Source of the DNA: Pseudoxanthomonas sp.
GTDB lineage: Bacteria > Pseudomonadota > Gammaproteobacteria > Xanthomonadales > Xanthomonadaceae
NCBI RefSeq assembly: GCF_027498035.1
Contig: NZ_CP114978.1
Location: forward strand, 2,046,001 to 2,110,000
Direction of reading: 5' to 3'
DNA length: 64,000 nucleotides
Shown here: positions 48,305 through 60,474 of the stretch, piece after piece
Layout: each line of letters opens with the position of its first letter
Numbering within the stretch: the first letter of the stretch is position 1
Position numbers and translations under genes: made by a program
Notes under the pieces: model-generated
Told to the model about the DNA's origin: nothing
Seen by the model: the letters and a program-made list of their open reading frames with translations, nothing else
The model's database searches: none

Positions 48305-49069
48305 TCAACCCGCGCCATCAGCATTGGGTGCCGCGTCGGGGGTTTGCGCGCGGGTGGCGTCGGCCCAGGTGAAGGATTGGTCGACGCGGCTGCCGTCATC
48401 AGGCTGCAACCGGACAGTCACGCGCAGCGGCTTGAACTGCGGCGGCAGCACGATCTCACCTTCCAGCTGCTGGAAATACTTGAACGAGAACGCCATGCCG
48501 TCGGCCGTGGGCTGTTGCCGCAGGTGCGGCCAGTCCAGCATTTCCAGCTTGCCGTCGCGGGTGCCCTCCACGCTCAGCTGCAGGCGGCCACGATTGACCG
48601 CGCCGCGGTTGAGGTTCTGGGTGAGGGTGGCGGTGAAATGCCAGGCCTGGTCGGTCTGCTGCTGCAGTTTCAGTTCGTGCATCGCCAAGCCACGGCGCTG
48701 GCCGGTGGCGCCGACGAAGCGCTCGTAGAACGCCACGTCCGCGCGCAGGCCGGCGATCTGTTCATCACGCTCGCCCAGCGTGTCCTGCAGGTCGCGGTTG
48801 GCACCGCGACTGATCTGGTCCGAACGCGACAACGTGGCCACGCGCTGTTCCAGCTGCTGGTTGCGCGCCTGCACCTGACGCCACTGGGCAGCCGTCGGCA
48901 AGGCACTGGCGGCGGGCGAAAACACTTTCCACGCACCCCACACGCCGAACCCCAGCGCCACCAGCAGCAGCGCGATCAGGCCATAGACCGCCAGGCGCGC
49001 ACCTTTGCTGACCGGCAGCAGGTGCGGCGCGGCAGCGGGCGACGGCGCTTCGGGTTCAGACCGGGACAT
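48305..49069 (-). CDS. DUF6776-type membrane protein, copy near erpA
   Basis: The 254-residue protein has one membrane segment ([22 protein letters not shown]). A coiled coil of about residues 60-110 ([20 protein letters not shown]) is followed by a beta-rich C-terminal domain ([37 protein letters not shown]). It is homologous in layout and sequence to the protein at 49617-50330; shared patterns include [18 protein letters not shown] versus EQSDRISRAANLDLQETL. The bactofilin gene lies between the two. The function is unknown; a cell envelope role is plausible. Confidence 0.78.
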   Translation of the reverse strand: MSRSEPEAPSPAAAPHLLPVSKGARLAVYGLIALLLVALGFGVWGAWKVFSPAASALPTAAQWRQVQARNQQLEQRVATLSRSDQISRGANRDLQDTLGERDEQIAGLRADVAFYERFVGATGQRRGLAMHELKLQQQTDQAWHFTATLTQNLNRGAVNRGRLQLSVEGTRDGKLEMLDWPHLRQQPTADGMAFSFKYFQQLEGEIVLPPQFKPLRVTVRLQPDDGSRVDQSFTWADATRAQTPDAAPNADGAG

Positions 49070-49144
49070 CGGCGCAGCATAGCCACCGGCGCTTGAGGCC
49101 GTTCTGAATGCCGCTGACCCGCTTCAGCCGCGGTTGTCGCCCGC

Positions 49145-49579
49145 TCAGCCGTTGGCGGCGAGCGGGAACACCTGCGCTTCGGCCACGCCACCGGCATCGG
49201 CCTCCGACTGCTCGGCGGACGACAGGTGCACCAGGTTGCCGATCAGCACCGCGCCGGCGCGCATTTCGACCACCTGGTAATGCACGTTGCCGCTGACCCT
49301 GGCCTTGGGCGCCAGCTCGACGCGCTCGGTCGCATGGACATCGCCGTCGACGCGGCCATTGATGGTGACCACCGGCACGTCCACCACGCCCTCGATGAAG
49401 CCGTTTTCGCACAGGGTCAGCATGGCCTGCTGGCCGGGTGCGGCGAACACGCGGCCATGGATGTGCCCTTCCACCACCAGGCCGCCGCTGAACTGCAGGT
49501 CGCCGCGCAGCACCACGTCGGCGCCGATCAGGGTGTCGACGGACTGGCCGTCATGAAAGCTGCTCTTCTTTTTCAACAT
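49145..49579 (-). CDS. Bactofilin family cytoskeletal protein
   Basis: The 144-residue protein has a central right-handed beta-helix of regular short repeats (DTLIGADVVLRGDLQFSGGL; VEGHIHGRVFA; INGRVDGDVHATERVELAPK; ARVSGNVHY), typical of DUF583 bactofilins. These polymerise without nucleotide and scaffold cell wall or polarity proteins. The start MLKKKSSFHDG was chosen where protein-like sequence begins. It is flanked on both sides by DUF6776 proteins that may be its membrane partners. Confidence 0.9.
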   Translation of the reverse strand: MLKKKSSFHDGQSVDTLIGADVVLRGDLQFSGGLVVEGHIHGRVFAAPGQQAMLTLCENGFIEGVVDVPVVTINGRVDGDVHATERVELAPKARVSGNVHYQVVEMRAGAVLIGNLVHLSSAEQSEADAGGVAEAQVFPLAANG

Positions 49580-49616
49580 GCTGACTCCGGGAGGTGAAGG
49601 GGGAGATGGGACGGTG

Positions 49617-50330
49617 TCAGCCGCTGGCCGTGGACCAGTCGAACTCGCGCTGCACCGGCGCGCGGTCAGGCGCCTGCAGTGACACACGCACCCGCTGCGG
49701 GGTGAAGCCCGACGGCAGCGACACGCGGCCATTGAGCTCCTGGAAATAGCGGAACGAAAACGCCTGTGGTGCGGCACCATGCCCCTCATGCAGCTGCGCC
49801 CAGTCGAGCACCTCGCGACGTCCGGCGCGCGTCCCTTCCAGCGAGAACTGCATCTGCCCACTGCTGATCGCGTCACGATCCAGGGTCTGGGTCAGCACGA
49901 TGCGGTAATCGAAGGACGCCGGATCGCGCGCGGTGAACCTGGACGAGAACACGGCCAGGTCGGTGCGCTTGGCGGTCGGGCCGACCAGGCGCGCGTAGAA
50001 CGCCGCGTCGCTGCGCAGGTCGGCGATCTGGATTTCGCGCTGGGCCAGGGTCTCCTGCAGGTCCAGGTTGGCCGCGCGGCTGATGCGGTCGGACTGCTCC
50101 AGCACTGCCAGCCGCCGCTGCAGTTGGTCCACTTGCGCCTGCAGCCTGGCGCGGGCTGCGTTGGCGGCCTGCACCTGCCGGTGCGCCGTCAGCGTGCCGC
50201 CGGTGCCGGCCAGCAGCCAGGCGCTGCTGACCGCCAACAGCACCACGCCGGCAACCCAGGCGATGCCTCGCCACGGACGACGCGCGGGGCGACCCCGGAC
50301 AATGCGGTACTGCGAACTGGTGGAATTCAT
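49617..50330 (-). CDS. DUF6776-type membrane protein, copy upstream of bactofilin
   Basis: The 237-residue protein has a basic N-terminus, one membrane segment (IAWVAGVVLLAVSSAWLLAG), a coiled coil (LQAQVDQLQRRLAVLEQSDR) and a C-terminal domain (GQMQFSLEGTRAGRREVLDW; FRYFQELNGRVSLPSGF). It is a paralogue of the protein at 48305-49069. It heads the minus-strand group DUF6776 - bactofilin - DUF6776 - erpA - nudC. I chose MNSTSSQYRIVRG as the start. The 171 bp upstream separate it from the divergent DUF4126 gene. Confidence 0.78.
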   Translation of the reverse strand: MNSTSSQYRIVRGRPARRPWRGIAWVAGVVLLAVSSAWLLAGTGGTLTAHRQVQAANAARARLQAQVDQLQRRLAVLEQSDRISRAANLDLQETLAQREIQIADLRSDAAFYARLVGPTAKRTDLAVFSSRFTARDPASFDYRIVLTQTLDRDAISSGQMQFSLEGTRAGRREVLDWAQLHEGHGAAPQAFSFRYFQELNGRVSLPSGFTPQRVRVSLQAPDRAPVQREFDWSTASG

Positions 50331-50501
50331 CGGATGGTGGCAACGTCGGGCGAAAATTGAAAAGGACGGCGCACAGCAAACCATTGCCGCGCGCGGCGGC
50401 ACCTGCATGGTCGACGCCCGGACCGGGCCTATACTGGCGACTCGTTGACGGGGCCCCTGCTTCCCCTTCCCGTCGCTCCCAAGTCTAGGGGATCTGACAC
50501 C

Positions 50502-51101
50502 GTGACCGAAGCACACCTGTTCGTGATTGGGATCCTGCTGGCCTGGATGGCCGGCATCCGTGTCTATCTGACCGTGTTCGGCATCGGCCTGGCCGGCCTG
50601 CTGGGCTGGGTGGACCTGCCGCCAGCGTTGCAGGCGACCGAATCGTGGTGGGTGCTGGGCACCTCCGGGGCGCTGGCGCTGACCGAGTTCTTCGCCGACA
50701 AGATCCCCGGCGTGGATTCGATCTGGGACCTGCTGCAGACCCTGGCGCGCGTTCCGGCCGGCGCCTTCCTGGCCGCCGCCACGCTCTCGCCCGACGGCCA
50801 CCTGGGGACCGGCGCGCTCGCGGCGGGTGCCGGCGTGGCCCTGACCAGCCATGTCCTGAAGTCCGGCGCACGCGCGCTGCTCAATACATCGCCCGAACCG
50901 GTCAGCAACTGGACCGCCTCGCTGACCGAAGACGCATTGGTCACCGGTGGCCTGGCCCTGGCGCTGGTCCATCCGTGGCTGGCGCTGCTGGTGGTCGTCC
51001 TGCTGAGCCTGACCATGACGTTGGTCCTGGTGTGGATCGCACGTGCGGTCTGGCGGCGCCTGCGGCCCAATCCAGGCCGGACCGCGGTCCAGCGCTCCTG
51101 A
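50502..51101 (+). CDS. DUF4126 membrane protein
   Basis: The 199-residue protein has about five membrane segments and the stretch ALTEFFADKIPGVDSIWDLLQT, characteristic of DUF4126. The start is the GTG giving MTEAHLFVIG, downstream of AGGGGA. The function is unknown. It is divergent from the DUF6776 gene and on the same strand as the signalling pair that follows. Confidence 0.8.
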   Translation: MTEAHLFVIGILLAWMAGIRVYLTVFGIGLAGLLGWVDLPPALQATESWWVLGTSGALALTEFFADKIPGVDSIWDLLQTLARVPAGAFLAAATLSPDGHLGTGALAAGAGVALTSHVLKSGARALLNTSPEPVSNWTASLTEDALVTGGLALALVHPWLALLVVVLLSLTMTLVLVWIARAVWRRLRPNPGRTAVQRS

Positions 51102-51158
51102 AGATCGAATTACGAGCAGTCCGTCGCATAATGGAATCCAGCCAAGCCGGGAAGCCCG

Positions 51159-53048
51159 ATGTCAGCACCGCCGTCGCCCCAACCGTCGTCCACCCCGCCC
51201 GCCCGCGCCGTGCTACGCGCGGAAACCCCGCCGCCGCATTACTGGCGGCGCTGGACCAACGACGCGCCAGCGCTACAGGCAGCCGACGGCGACGAGGACG
51301 AAGCAGCGGACGCCCTGGCTTCGCCCGGCAGCCAGGGAACGCCGGCAACCCAGGCAAGTGGCAACGACCAGAACCAGCTTGAATCGCCATATCGCGTGCT
51401 GATCGTCGAAGACGACCGCCCACAGGCCCTGTTCGCGCAGAGCGTGCTGCATGGCGCCGGCATGCTCGCCGAAGTGGAGATGGACGCGGAAAACGTCATC
51501 AACAGCATCCAGCGGTTCGTGCCCGACCTGCTGCTGATGGACCTGCACATGCCCGGCCGCGATGGCATCGCACTGACCGTGGCCATCCGCGATCGCCCCG
51601 AATACCTGGACCTGCCGATCGTGTTCCTGACCGGCGACCCGGACCCGGAGCGCCAGTACGAAGTGCTGGACAGCGGCGCCGATGATTTTCTGACCAAACC
51701 GATCCGACCACGTCACCTGATCGCCGCGGTAGCCAACCGCATCCGGCGCATGCGCCAGCGCAGCCCGGTACAGGTCATCGCCAGCGCCATGCCCGAAGCC
51801 ACCCAGTCCAGCCAGGACCTCAACGGCGACACCGGCCTGCATACCCGCAGCTACGTGCTGCAGCAGCTGGGCTCGGCCCTGGAAGAACACGCCGATGGCG
51901 GCCTGTTCTTCATCGAGATCGCCGGCGCGCTAGGCCTGCGCGAGCGCTACGGCTACGCCAACTACGAACAGCTGATGGTCCAGGCTGCGCGCCAGCTGTC
52001 GGTTCTCGCCGCGCCGCAGCCGTTGGCCCGGTTGAACGACAACAGTTTCCTGGCCGTGGCCCGCGGCCTGACGCACGAGGCGCTGGAGGGCTTCGCCCGA
52101 TCGCTGCACGACCAGCTGGCGAAAGTGTCGCTGCCGGTACGTGACACCGAAACCATCCAGTTGCGCGCGATCATCGGCTATACCGGGCTCAACCTTGGTT
52201 TCGCTGACCGCGCGGCCGCCATCGAAGCGGCCGAGCAGGCCACCATCATGGCCCGCAGCCTGCCCGGCCATGTGGCCGCGCACGTCCCGGCGCCGACCGC
52301 CAGCGAACAGGCCCGCACATCGCTGGCCGACACCACGCTGGAACTGCTGTTCCAGCCCATCGTCTCGGTGGCCGGTGGCGAACAGGCCCAGTTCCAGGTG
52401 CTGATGCGCCTGCGCCAGCCTGACGGCACCCTGCTGCAGGCAGCCCAGGTCGTGCCCGCCGCCGAACTCAGCGGCGACATCGTCGCCCTGGATCGCCAGG
52501 TCTTTGGCCGTGCGCTGGACCTGATCGCGCGCCGCCGGGTCGAAGGCAGCACGCTGAAGTTGTTCGTCTCGCAGTCGCTGCGGACCCTGACCCGCAGCGA
52601 TGCAGCCGACTGGCTGCTGGCCGAGATCTCACGCCGTGGCATCGAGCCGTCCTCGGTGGTGGTCGATATCCGCCTGTCGGATGCGCTGATCCACACCATG
52701 GCGCTGCGCGATTTCACCCGCCCCCCGATGCAAGCCGGCGTGCAGTTCTGCGTGAGCCAGTTCGAACCGGGCGCCGAGGCCGAAGCCCTGCTGTCGCTGT
52801 TGCCGCTGAGCTATCTGCGCGTGTCCAGCCGATTCGCCGGTGCGCACAAGGACGCCGCGCTGCGCGGCCAACTGCGCACCACGATCGACCTGGCCCACCG
52901 CCAGAACCTGCTGGTGATCGGCCAGCAGATCGAAGATCCACAGGCCGCAGCCGCCATGTGGATGGGCGGCGTCGATTTCATCCAGGGCAACCTGGTGCAG
53001 GGCGTCGGCGAAGACCTCGGCTTCGATTTCCATAACGCGGTTCTCTAG
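51159..53048 (+). CDS. Response regulator with degenerate GGDEF and EAL domains
   Basis: The 629-residue protein has a disordered N-terminal 75 residues and a receiver domain at about 78-200 with the phosphorylation site in LLLMDLHMPGRDG and the Lys in DFLTKPI. A GGDEF-like domain lies at about 225-370 and an EAL-like domain at about 385-625. The GGDEF signature is replaced by RLNDNSFL and the EAL signature by FQVLMRLR, so neither c-di-GMP synthesis nor hydrolysis is likely. The protein may instead sense c-di-GMP or act through contacts. A hybrid histidine kinase gene follows after 136 bp on the same strand and is a natural partner. Confidence 0.87.
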   Translation: MSAPPSPQPSSTPPARAVLRAETPPPHYWRRWTNDAPALQAADGDEDEAADALASPGSQGTPATQASGNDQNQLESPYRVLIVEDDRPQALFAQSVLHGAGMLAEVEMDAENVINSIQRFVPDLLLMDLHMPGRDGIALTVAIRDRPEYLDLPIVFLTGDPDPERQYEVLDSGADDFLTKPIRPRHLIAAVANRIRRMRQRSPVQVIASAMPEATQSSQDLNGDTGLHTRSYVLQQLGSALEEHADGGLFFIEIAGALGLRERYGYANYEQLMVQAARQLSVLAAPQPLARLNDNSFLAVARGLTHEALEGFARSLHDQLAKVSLPVRDTETIQLRAIIGYTGLNLGFADRAAAIEAAEQATIMARSLPGHVAAHVPAPTASEQARTSLADTTLELLFQPIVSVAGGEQAQFQVLMRLRQPDGTLLQAAQVVPAAELSGDIVALDRQVFGRALDLIARRRVEGSTLKLFVSQSLRTLTRSDAADWLLAEISRRGIEPSSVVVDIRLSDALIHTMALRDFTRPPMQAGVQFCVSQFEPGAEAEALLSLLPLSYLRVSSRFAGAHKDAALRGQLRTTIDLAHRQNLLVIGQQIEDPQAAAAMWMGGVDFIQGNLVQGVGEDLGFDFHNAVL

Positions 53049-53184
53049 GGTCGGCCGGCACAGGCCGCACCGCGTCCGGGCAAGGAAGAACGAGTAAACG
53101 CATGTCGACAACGGACCAAGTGATGACGCCGTACCACACGCGCCCTGGCGTGGCCCGCCCCCATCGCGCCGGCAGGTCCTAGCC

Positions 53185-55592
<2,408 letters not shown>

Positions 55593-55620
<28 letters not shown>

Positions 55621-56063
55621 TTCGGTTCGCCGATCCGGCCAATCAGGTCCAGCTGGGTTTCCAGCCAGTCCACGTGCTCTTCCTCCGAATCGAGGATGTC
55701 CACCAGCAACTGGCGGCTGACGTAATCGCCGACCGTCTCGCAGTAAGCCACGCCCTCGCGCAGCACCGGCAGCGCGTCCATCTCCAGCGCCAGGTCGCAC
55801 TCCAGCATCTCGCGCGGATTCTCACCGACCCGCAGCTTGCCCAGCGCCTGGAAATTCGGGAGCCCTTCGAGGAACAGGATGCGGTCGGCCAGCTTGTCCG
55901 CATGCTTCATCTCGTCGATGGATTCCTTGTACTCGTGTTCGGCGAGTTCCTTCAGACCCCAGTTCTTCAGCATCTTGGCGTGCAGGAAGTACTGGTTGAT
56001 CGCGGTCAGCTCGTTGTAGAGGACCTTGTTGAGGAATTCGATGACCTTGGCGTCGCCTTTCAT
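55593..56063 (-). CDS. bfr: Bacterioferritin
   Basis: The 156-residue iron-storage protein forms 24-subunit shells with haem. Starting at [10 protein letters not shown] places the haem ligand at Met52 ([11 protein letters not shown]), as in E. coli Bfr. The ferroxidase residues in [14 protein letters not shown] and in [12 protein letters not shown] are present. The Bfd ferredoxin gene lies 115 bp upstream on the same strand. Its last 28 bp overlap the end of the histidine kinase gene on the other strand. Confidence 0.96.
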
Positions 56064-56178
56064 CGTCACGGCCTGTGCTTGGGGAATGCGCAGCAGGATA
56101 ACGGCCGCGGGCGGGCCATGACGGAACGCGAATCGTGATCAGTTCGGCCTGCGCCTGGCAGGCACGCCGGGCCGCGAA

Positions 56179-56388
56179 TCAGGCGGCGAGCGCATTACCC
56201 AGCATCGGCAGCGGGAAGCCCGCCACGGCATGATGCTCGGCCAGCATGTCGCCGGCCATGTCCAGGCAGCTGCCGCAGGTGCTGCCGCAACCGGTGCGCA
56301 TGGTCAACTCGGACACCGTCCTGCAGCCGTTGGCGGCGGCTTCGCGGATCTGGTGGTCGGTCACTCCATTGCAGATGCAGACGTACAC
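56179..56388 (-). CDS. bfd: Bacterioferritin-associated ferredoxin
   Basis: The 69-residue [2Fe-2S] protein begins (GTG start) MYVCICNGVTDHQIREAAAN, with Cys4 and Cys6, and binds the cluster with two more cysteines of the GCGSTCGSC segment. Bfd reduces iron in bacterioferritin so that it can be mobilised. A longer frame upstream is rejected because the family starts at this residue. A candidate Fur box lies about 50 bp upstream, consistent with induction under iron limitation. Confidence 0.92.
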   Translation of the reverse strand: MYVCICNGVTDHQIREAAANGCRTVSELTMRTGCGSTCGSCLDMAGDMLAEHHAVAGFPLPMLGNALAA

Positions 56389-56439
56389 GGCGATGGGCTG
56401 ATATGCGGCAGGCCGGAATGGCCTAGGCCGCATTCAAAC

Positions 56440-56458
56440 GCGAATGCGAATGGTTGTC
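56440..56458 (-). promoter_or_regulatory. Candidate Fur box of bfd
   Basis: GCGAATGCGAATGGTTGTC reads as two direct GCGAAT hexamers followed by GGTTGTC. It resembles proteobacterial Fur sites of the GCAAATGAGAATNATTNTC form. It lies 52 bp before the bfd start, and touches the 3' end of rppH. The match is by eye. Confidence 0.5.
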
Positions 56459-57065
56459 AATTTCCAGAAGGAACGAACCCTGAACCATCCCGCCGACGGC
56501 CGGCACGGTTACGCGGACGCTGGTGGTTGCGCGGCGCCGGATCGCCCGGCCGACGCTCCAGACGCGCCTGCGGAACGGCCTGCAACCCCGCCACCACGCG
56601 CGCCAACGGTGCCAGGTGGTCCAGTGCACGGGCATAGACGCCGCGCTTGAACATCACCACGTGCTCCATCGGGTACCAGAAATCCACCCACCGCCAATGG
56701 TCGAACTCGGGAGTCTCGGTCAGGTCCAGGCGGACGTGCTGTTCATCGCAGACCATGCGCAGCAGGAACCAGACCTGTTTTTGGCCGATGCAGACATGAC
56801 GCTCGTTGCGACGCACGGCACGGTGCGGCAGGCGGTAACGCAGCCAGCCAGGGGTGGCGCCCAGGACCTCGACATGCTCGGGGAGCAGGCCGGTTTCCTC
56901 GCGCAGTTCGCGGTACATGGCCTCGACCGGTGTCTCGTCCGTATTCATGCCGCCCTGCGGGAATTGCCAGCCATCCCGGCGCACCCTGCGCGCCCAGAAG
57001 ACCTTCCCTTGGGGATGCATCAACACGATGCCAACGTTGGGTCGATAACCGTCCGGATCGATCAC
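56457..57065 (-). CDS. rppH: RNA pyrophosphohydrolase
   Basis: The 202-residue Nudix enzyme removes pyrophosphate from mRNA 5' ends and so starts decay. The GTG start gives [20 protein letters not shown]. The Nudix box is [20 protein letters not shown] followed by [24 protein letters not shown] is also characteristic. A longer basic tail (residues about 170-202) extends beyond the E. coli length of 176. The bfd promoter region begins at its 3' end. Confidence 0.94.
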   Translation of the reverse strand: MIDPDGYRPNVGIVLMHPQGKVFWARRVRRDGWQFPQGGMNTDETPVEAMYRELREETGLLPEHVEVLGATPGWLRYRLPHRAVRRNERHVCIGQKQVWFLLRMVCDEQHVRLDLTETPEFDHWRWVDFWYPMEHVVMFKRGVYARALDHLAPLARVVAGLQAVPQARLERRPGDPAPRNHQRPRNRAGRRRDGSGFVPSGN

Positions 57066-57184
57066 GACGCGGACTCCTGAAAATCTACTGGGTCCGAATG
57101 TGCCACGCCCGGGCCTGCGCCTCAACCTGCAAGGGAGCGATTGACAGAAGTTCTTCCGATGCCCAGAATTGCCGGTTCTCGCGC

Positions 57185-57261
57185 GGCTATGTAGCTCAGC
57201 CGGTTAGAGCACAGCACTCATAATGCTGGGGTCGGTGGTTCGAGTCCACCCATAGCCACCA
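57185..57261 (+). tRNA. tRNA-Met (CAT), elongator
   Basis: The 77-nt cloverleaf has the acceptor pair GGCTATG/CATAGCC, D arm GTAGCTCAGCCGGTTAGAGC, anticodon loop CTCATAA with CAT, T arm GGTGGTTCGAGTCCACC and an encoded CCA. The sequence closely follows the E. coli elongator methionine tRNA rather than the initiator, which has a mismatch at the acceptor end. Confidence 0.96.
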
Positions 57262-57285
57262 CGTCGCGCGAAACCGCAGTACCGA

Positions 57286-57314
57286 AAAAAGCCCGCTGAC
57301 AAGCGGGCTTTTTC
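57286..57314 (+). terminator. Terminator after tRNA-Met
   Basis: AGCCCGCT, short loop, AGCGGGCT followed by TTTTTC, 29 bp after the tRNA. A run of A on the other side makes it usable in both directions, so it may also serve transcripts coming from cydX. Confidence 0.88.
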
Positions 57315-57452
57315 GTATGCGGGATGCCGAATGCAAGGCGCTTCCGAATCCCATGGGCATCCAGCACGGCACCGGAGCGGAGCGAGGCCCCACCCCTGTC
57401 GCATGCATGGGTCCGACGTCATTGGACATCGGCCGAAGCCTCAAACATGCAT

Positions 57453-57569
57453 TCATTTAACCGGCGGTCGTGCCTTGCGCAGGTCGTCGCGCATCTCGAA
57501 CCACATGCCGTTGAGGATGGCGAAGAAGGCGGCCATGCTCACGCCGAGAATCCAGGCGAAATACCACAT
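57453..57569 (-). CDS. cydX: Cytochrome bd small subunit CydX
   Basis: The 38-residue protein begins MWYFAWILGVSMAAFFAILN and has GMWFEMRDD after the single membrane helix. This is the CydX/YbgT pattern, with the conserved Tyr, Trp and Glu residues. It stabilises the haems of the bd oxidase. It follows cydB by 28 bp. It was found by reading the sequence because it is too short for most gene callers. Confidence 0.92.
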   Translation of the reverse strand: MWYFAWILGVSMAAFFAILNGMWFEMRDDLRKARPPVK

Positions 57570-57597
57570 CGTCGTTTGCTCCTAGAGGTGGGGAAGA

Positions 57598-58746
57598 TCA
57601 GTACGCGTTGGGATTGCTGGACAGGCTGTCGTCGGTGACCTTGCCGCGCAGCACGCGATACACCCAGGCGGTGTAGGCAATGATGATCGGCAGGAAGACC
57701 GCGGTGGCCACCAGCATGATGAACAGCGTCATGTGGCTGGACGAGGCGTCCCACACGGTCAAGCTGGACCTGGGGTCCAGCGAGGACGGCAACAGGAAAG
57801 GAAATACCGCTACGCCTTCGGTCAGGATGATCGCCGCAATGGCCATGCCCGAGGCCAGGAACGCCGGCAGTTCGCGCCCGGCCCGCAGCAGCACCGCAGC
57901 CAGCAATGCACCAGCCACGCCCAGCACCGGGAAGATCCAGGTCCACGGCATCGCGCTGTAGTTGGCCATCCAGGCGCCCGCCGACAGCGCCACCTGCTTG
58001 GCCAGCGGGTCGGATGGGCCAGCATGGTCCAGCGCACCGACCACCTGATAACCGGTCATGCCGAAGGCCAGCCAGACACCCGCGGCAGCGAACAGCAGCG
58101 CCGTGGCGACGCCGGCAATCGCGCCGAAGCGGCGTGCCCGCGCGGCGATCTCGCCGCTGGTCTTCATCACCAGCATGCCTGCGCCATGGGTGACCAGCAT
58201 CGCCACGCTGACCAGCCCGCACAGCAGCGGGAACGGCATCAGCAGGCCGAGCAGATCGCCGTGATAGACGGGCCGCAGCGCATCGTCGAACTGGAACGGC
58301 GCACCGACCAGCACGTTGCCCATCGCCACGCCAAATACCAGCGCCGGAACCAGGCCGGCGCCGAACAGCACCCAGTCCCAGACCGCGCGCCAGGTGGCAT
58401 GTTCGACCTTGCTGCGGAACTTGAAGCCGACCGGGCGCAGGATCAGCGCGAGCAGGATCAGGAACATCGCCAGGTAGAAGCCGGAGAAGCTGACCGCATA
58501 CAGGGCCGGGAACGCGGCGAAGATCGCGCCGCCGCCCAGGATCAGCCAGACCTGGTTGCCTTCCCACACCGGGCCGACGACGTTGATCACCAGCCGGCGT
58601 TCGCGATCGGTGCGGGCCACGGCTGGCAGTAGCGTCGCCACGCCCAGGTCGAAGCCATCCATCACCGCAAAGCCGATCAGCAGGATGCCCAGCAGCAGCC
58701 ACCAGATGAAGCGCAGGGTTTCGTAATCAAGGGGAATCGTGTCCAT
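57598..58746 (-). CDS. cydB: Cytochrome bd ubiquinol oxidase subunit II
   Basis: The 382-residue membrane subunit starts [20 protein letters not shown] and continues [17 protein letters not shown], a CydB signature. [20 protein letters not shown] also matches. It pairs with CydA to form the high-affinity quinol oxidase used at low oxygen. It follows cydA by about 10 bp and precedes cydX. Confidence 0.96.
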   Translation of the reverse strand: MDTIPLDYETLRFIWWLLLGILLIGFAVMDGFDLGVATLLPAVARTDRERRLVINVVGPVWEGNQVWLILGGGAIFAAFPALYAVSFSGFYLAMFLILLALILRPVGFKFRSKVEHATWRAVWDWVLFGAGLVPALVFGVAMGNVLVGAPFQFDDALRPVYHGDLLGLLMPFPLLCGLVSVAMLVTHGAGMLVMKTSGEIAARARRFGAIAGVATALLFAAAGVWLAFGMTGYQVVGALDHAGPSDPLAKQVALSAGAWMANYSAMPWTWIFPVLGVAGALLAAVLLRAGRELPAFLASGMAIAAIILTEGVAVFPFLLPSSLDPRSSLTVWDASSSHMTLFIMLVATAVFLPIIIAYTAWVYRVLRGKVTDDSLSSNPNAY

Positions 58747-58756
58747 CGCAGATCCT

Positions 58757-60323
58757 TCAGGCGTTGGCGGCGGCAAGCGGCGCGCCGGTGGTATCGGGTT
58801 GGCGGCCACCGGCGACGTCGGTGGGACCTTTGAGGATGGTCTTGCGCAGCAGGTACACGTCGACCACGGCCAGCGTGGTGTAGAGCGACACGAACATCGC
58901 CAGGCTGATCAGGATCTGGTGCAGTTTCAGGCCCGACGCGGCGAAGAACGTAGGCAGCACGCCATCGATGATCCACGGCTGGCGGCCGTATTCGGCCACG
59001 ATCCAACCCGCTTCGATCGCCACCCATGGCAGTGCCAGCGACCAGAATGCAAGCCGCAGGAACCAGCGCTTCTCATGCAACTGGTTGCGGCTGGAGAACC
59101 AGAACGCCAGTGCGAAGAAGGCGATGAAGTAGAAGCCCAGGCCGGCCATCGCGCGGAACAACCAGAACAGCGGCGCCACCCGTGGCACGGTATCGAACGC
59201 CGCCTGGTCGATCTGCGCATCGCTGGCATTGCCAATGTCGTCGCGATAGCGCTTGAGCAACAAGCCATAGCCCAGGTCGTTCCAGTGCGCGTCGAAGGTC
59301 TGGCGCGCGGCTTCATTGGTCCGGTCGGCGCGCAGTTCCTGCAAGGCGCCGAACGCGAGCTGGCCGCTGCGGATGCGCTCCTTGGCCCGGTCCACCAGCG
59401 GCAGGATGCCGGGCATCTGGGAGTTGAACGAGCGCGTGCCGATCAACCCCATCACCCAGGGGATATGCACCGCGTAGTGGTTGGTACGCGTGTCCTGGTC
59501 AGGGATGGCGAAGGCATTGAAGCCGGCCGGTGCGGGTTCGGTTTCCCACATGGCTTCGATCGCGGCCAGCTTCATCTTCTGGTTTTCACCGGCCACGATA
59601 ACCGCTCTCGTCGCCCAGCACCACCACGCTCAGCGATGCGGCCAGGCCGAAGCTGGCGGCCACCGCCATCGAGCGCTTGGCAAATTCCAGGTGGCGTCCA
59701 CGCAGCAGGTAGTACGCACTGATCGCCATCACGAACACCGCCCCGCACACGTAGCCAGCGCTGACCGTATGCACGAACTTGGCCTGCGCCACCGGGTTGA
59801 ACAGCACCGCGGCGAAGTCAGTGACCTCCATGCGCATGGTGTCCGGATTGAATTTCGCACCGACCGGATACTGCATCCAGCCGTTGGCGATCAGGATCCA
59901 CAGCGCGGAGAAGTTCGAGCCCAGCGCGACCAGCCAGGTCACCACCAGGTGCTGGACCTTGGACAGCTTGTTCCAGCCGAAGAAGAACAGGCCGATGAAG
60001 GTCGCCTCCAGGAAGAACGCCATCAACCCTTCGATCGCCAGCGGCGCGCCGAAGATGTCGCCGACGTACTGACTGTAGTAGGACCAGTTGGTGCCGAACT
60101 GGAACTCCATGACGATGCCGGTGGCCACGCCCATGGCGAAGTTGATGCCGAACAGCGAGCCCCAGAACAAGGTCATGCGCCGCCAGACGTCGCGGCCGGT
60201 CATCACGTAGACGCTTTCCATGATGGCGATGAGGAACGACAGTCCCAGCGTCAGCGGGACGAACAGGAAGTGATAGAGCGCGGTGAGTGCGAACTGCAGG
60301 CGACTGAGTTCGACGATGGTCAT
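58757..60323 (-). pseudogene. cydA: Cytochrome bd ubiquinol oxidase subunit I, frame broken by one extra base
   Basis: The subunit binds haems b558, b595 and d and oxidises quinol. The N-terminal part ([31 protein letters not shown]; haem ligand regions) runs to VVLGDESGY, where the frame shifts. The rest ([20 protein letters not shown], the Q-loop with GLLLKRY, and AEYGRQPWIIDGVLPT) is in another frame. Removing one base at about 59597 restores GDESGYVAGENQK and a protein of 521 residues, matching E. coli CydA at 522. As written the upstream frame stops a few codons after the break, which would abolish the oxidase. Confidence 0.9.
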
Positions 60324-60390
60324 GTCCGGCATGGCGGCTGCGGCCCGGTGGGAGTTGGCCGAAGGATGCACTGCAAAACCGGAGTGGGCC

Positions 60391-60404
60391 TTGATCTGGA
60401 TCAA
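60391..60404. promoter_or_regulatory. FNR/Anr box between cydABX and cydDC
   Basis: TTGATCTGGATCAA is a perfect match to the TTGAT-N4-ATCAA consensus of oxygen-sensing FNR/Anr regulators. It lies in the 151-bp gap between the divergent cydA and cydD starts, so it could control both, inducing bd oxidase and its assembly exporter at low oxygen. Confidence 0.88.
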
Positions 60405-60474
60405 GGTGCCGACAGGCGGCCAGGGCGCACAATCGGGACTCCATTGCCACCGCCCCGCTCCCGCCAAGCCAGCC

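Noticed and set aside
53102..53182. A 26-codon ORF ([16 protein letters not shown]...) just before the hybrid kinase.
   Set aside because: It has a plausible ribosome binding site but no recognisable features and ends 2 bp before the kinase GTG. It could be a small coupling ORF, but I cannot support it.
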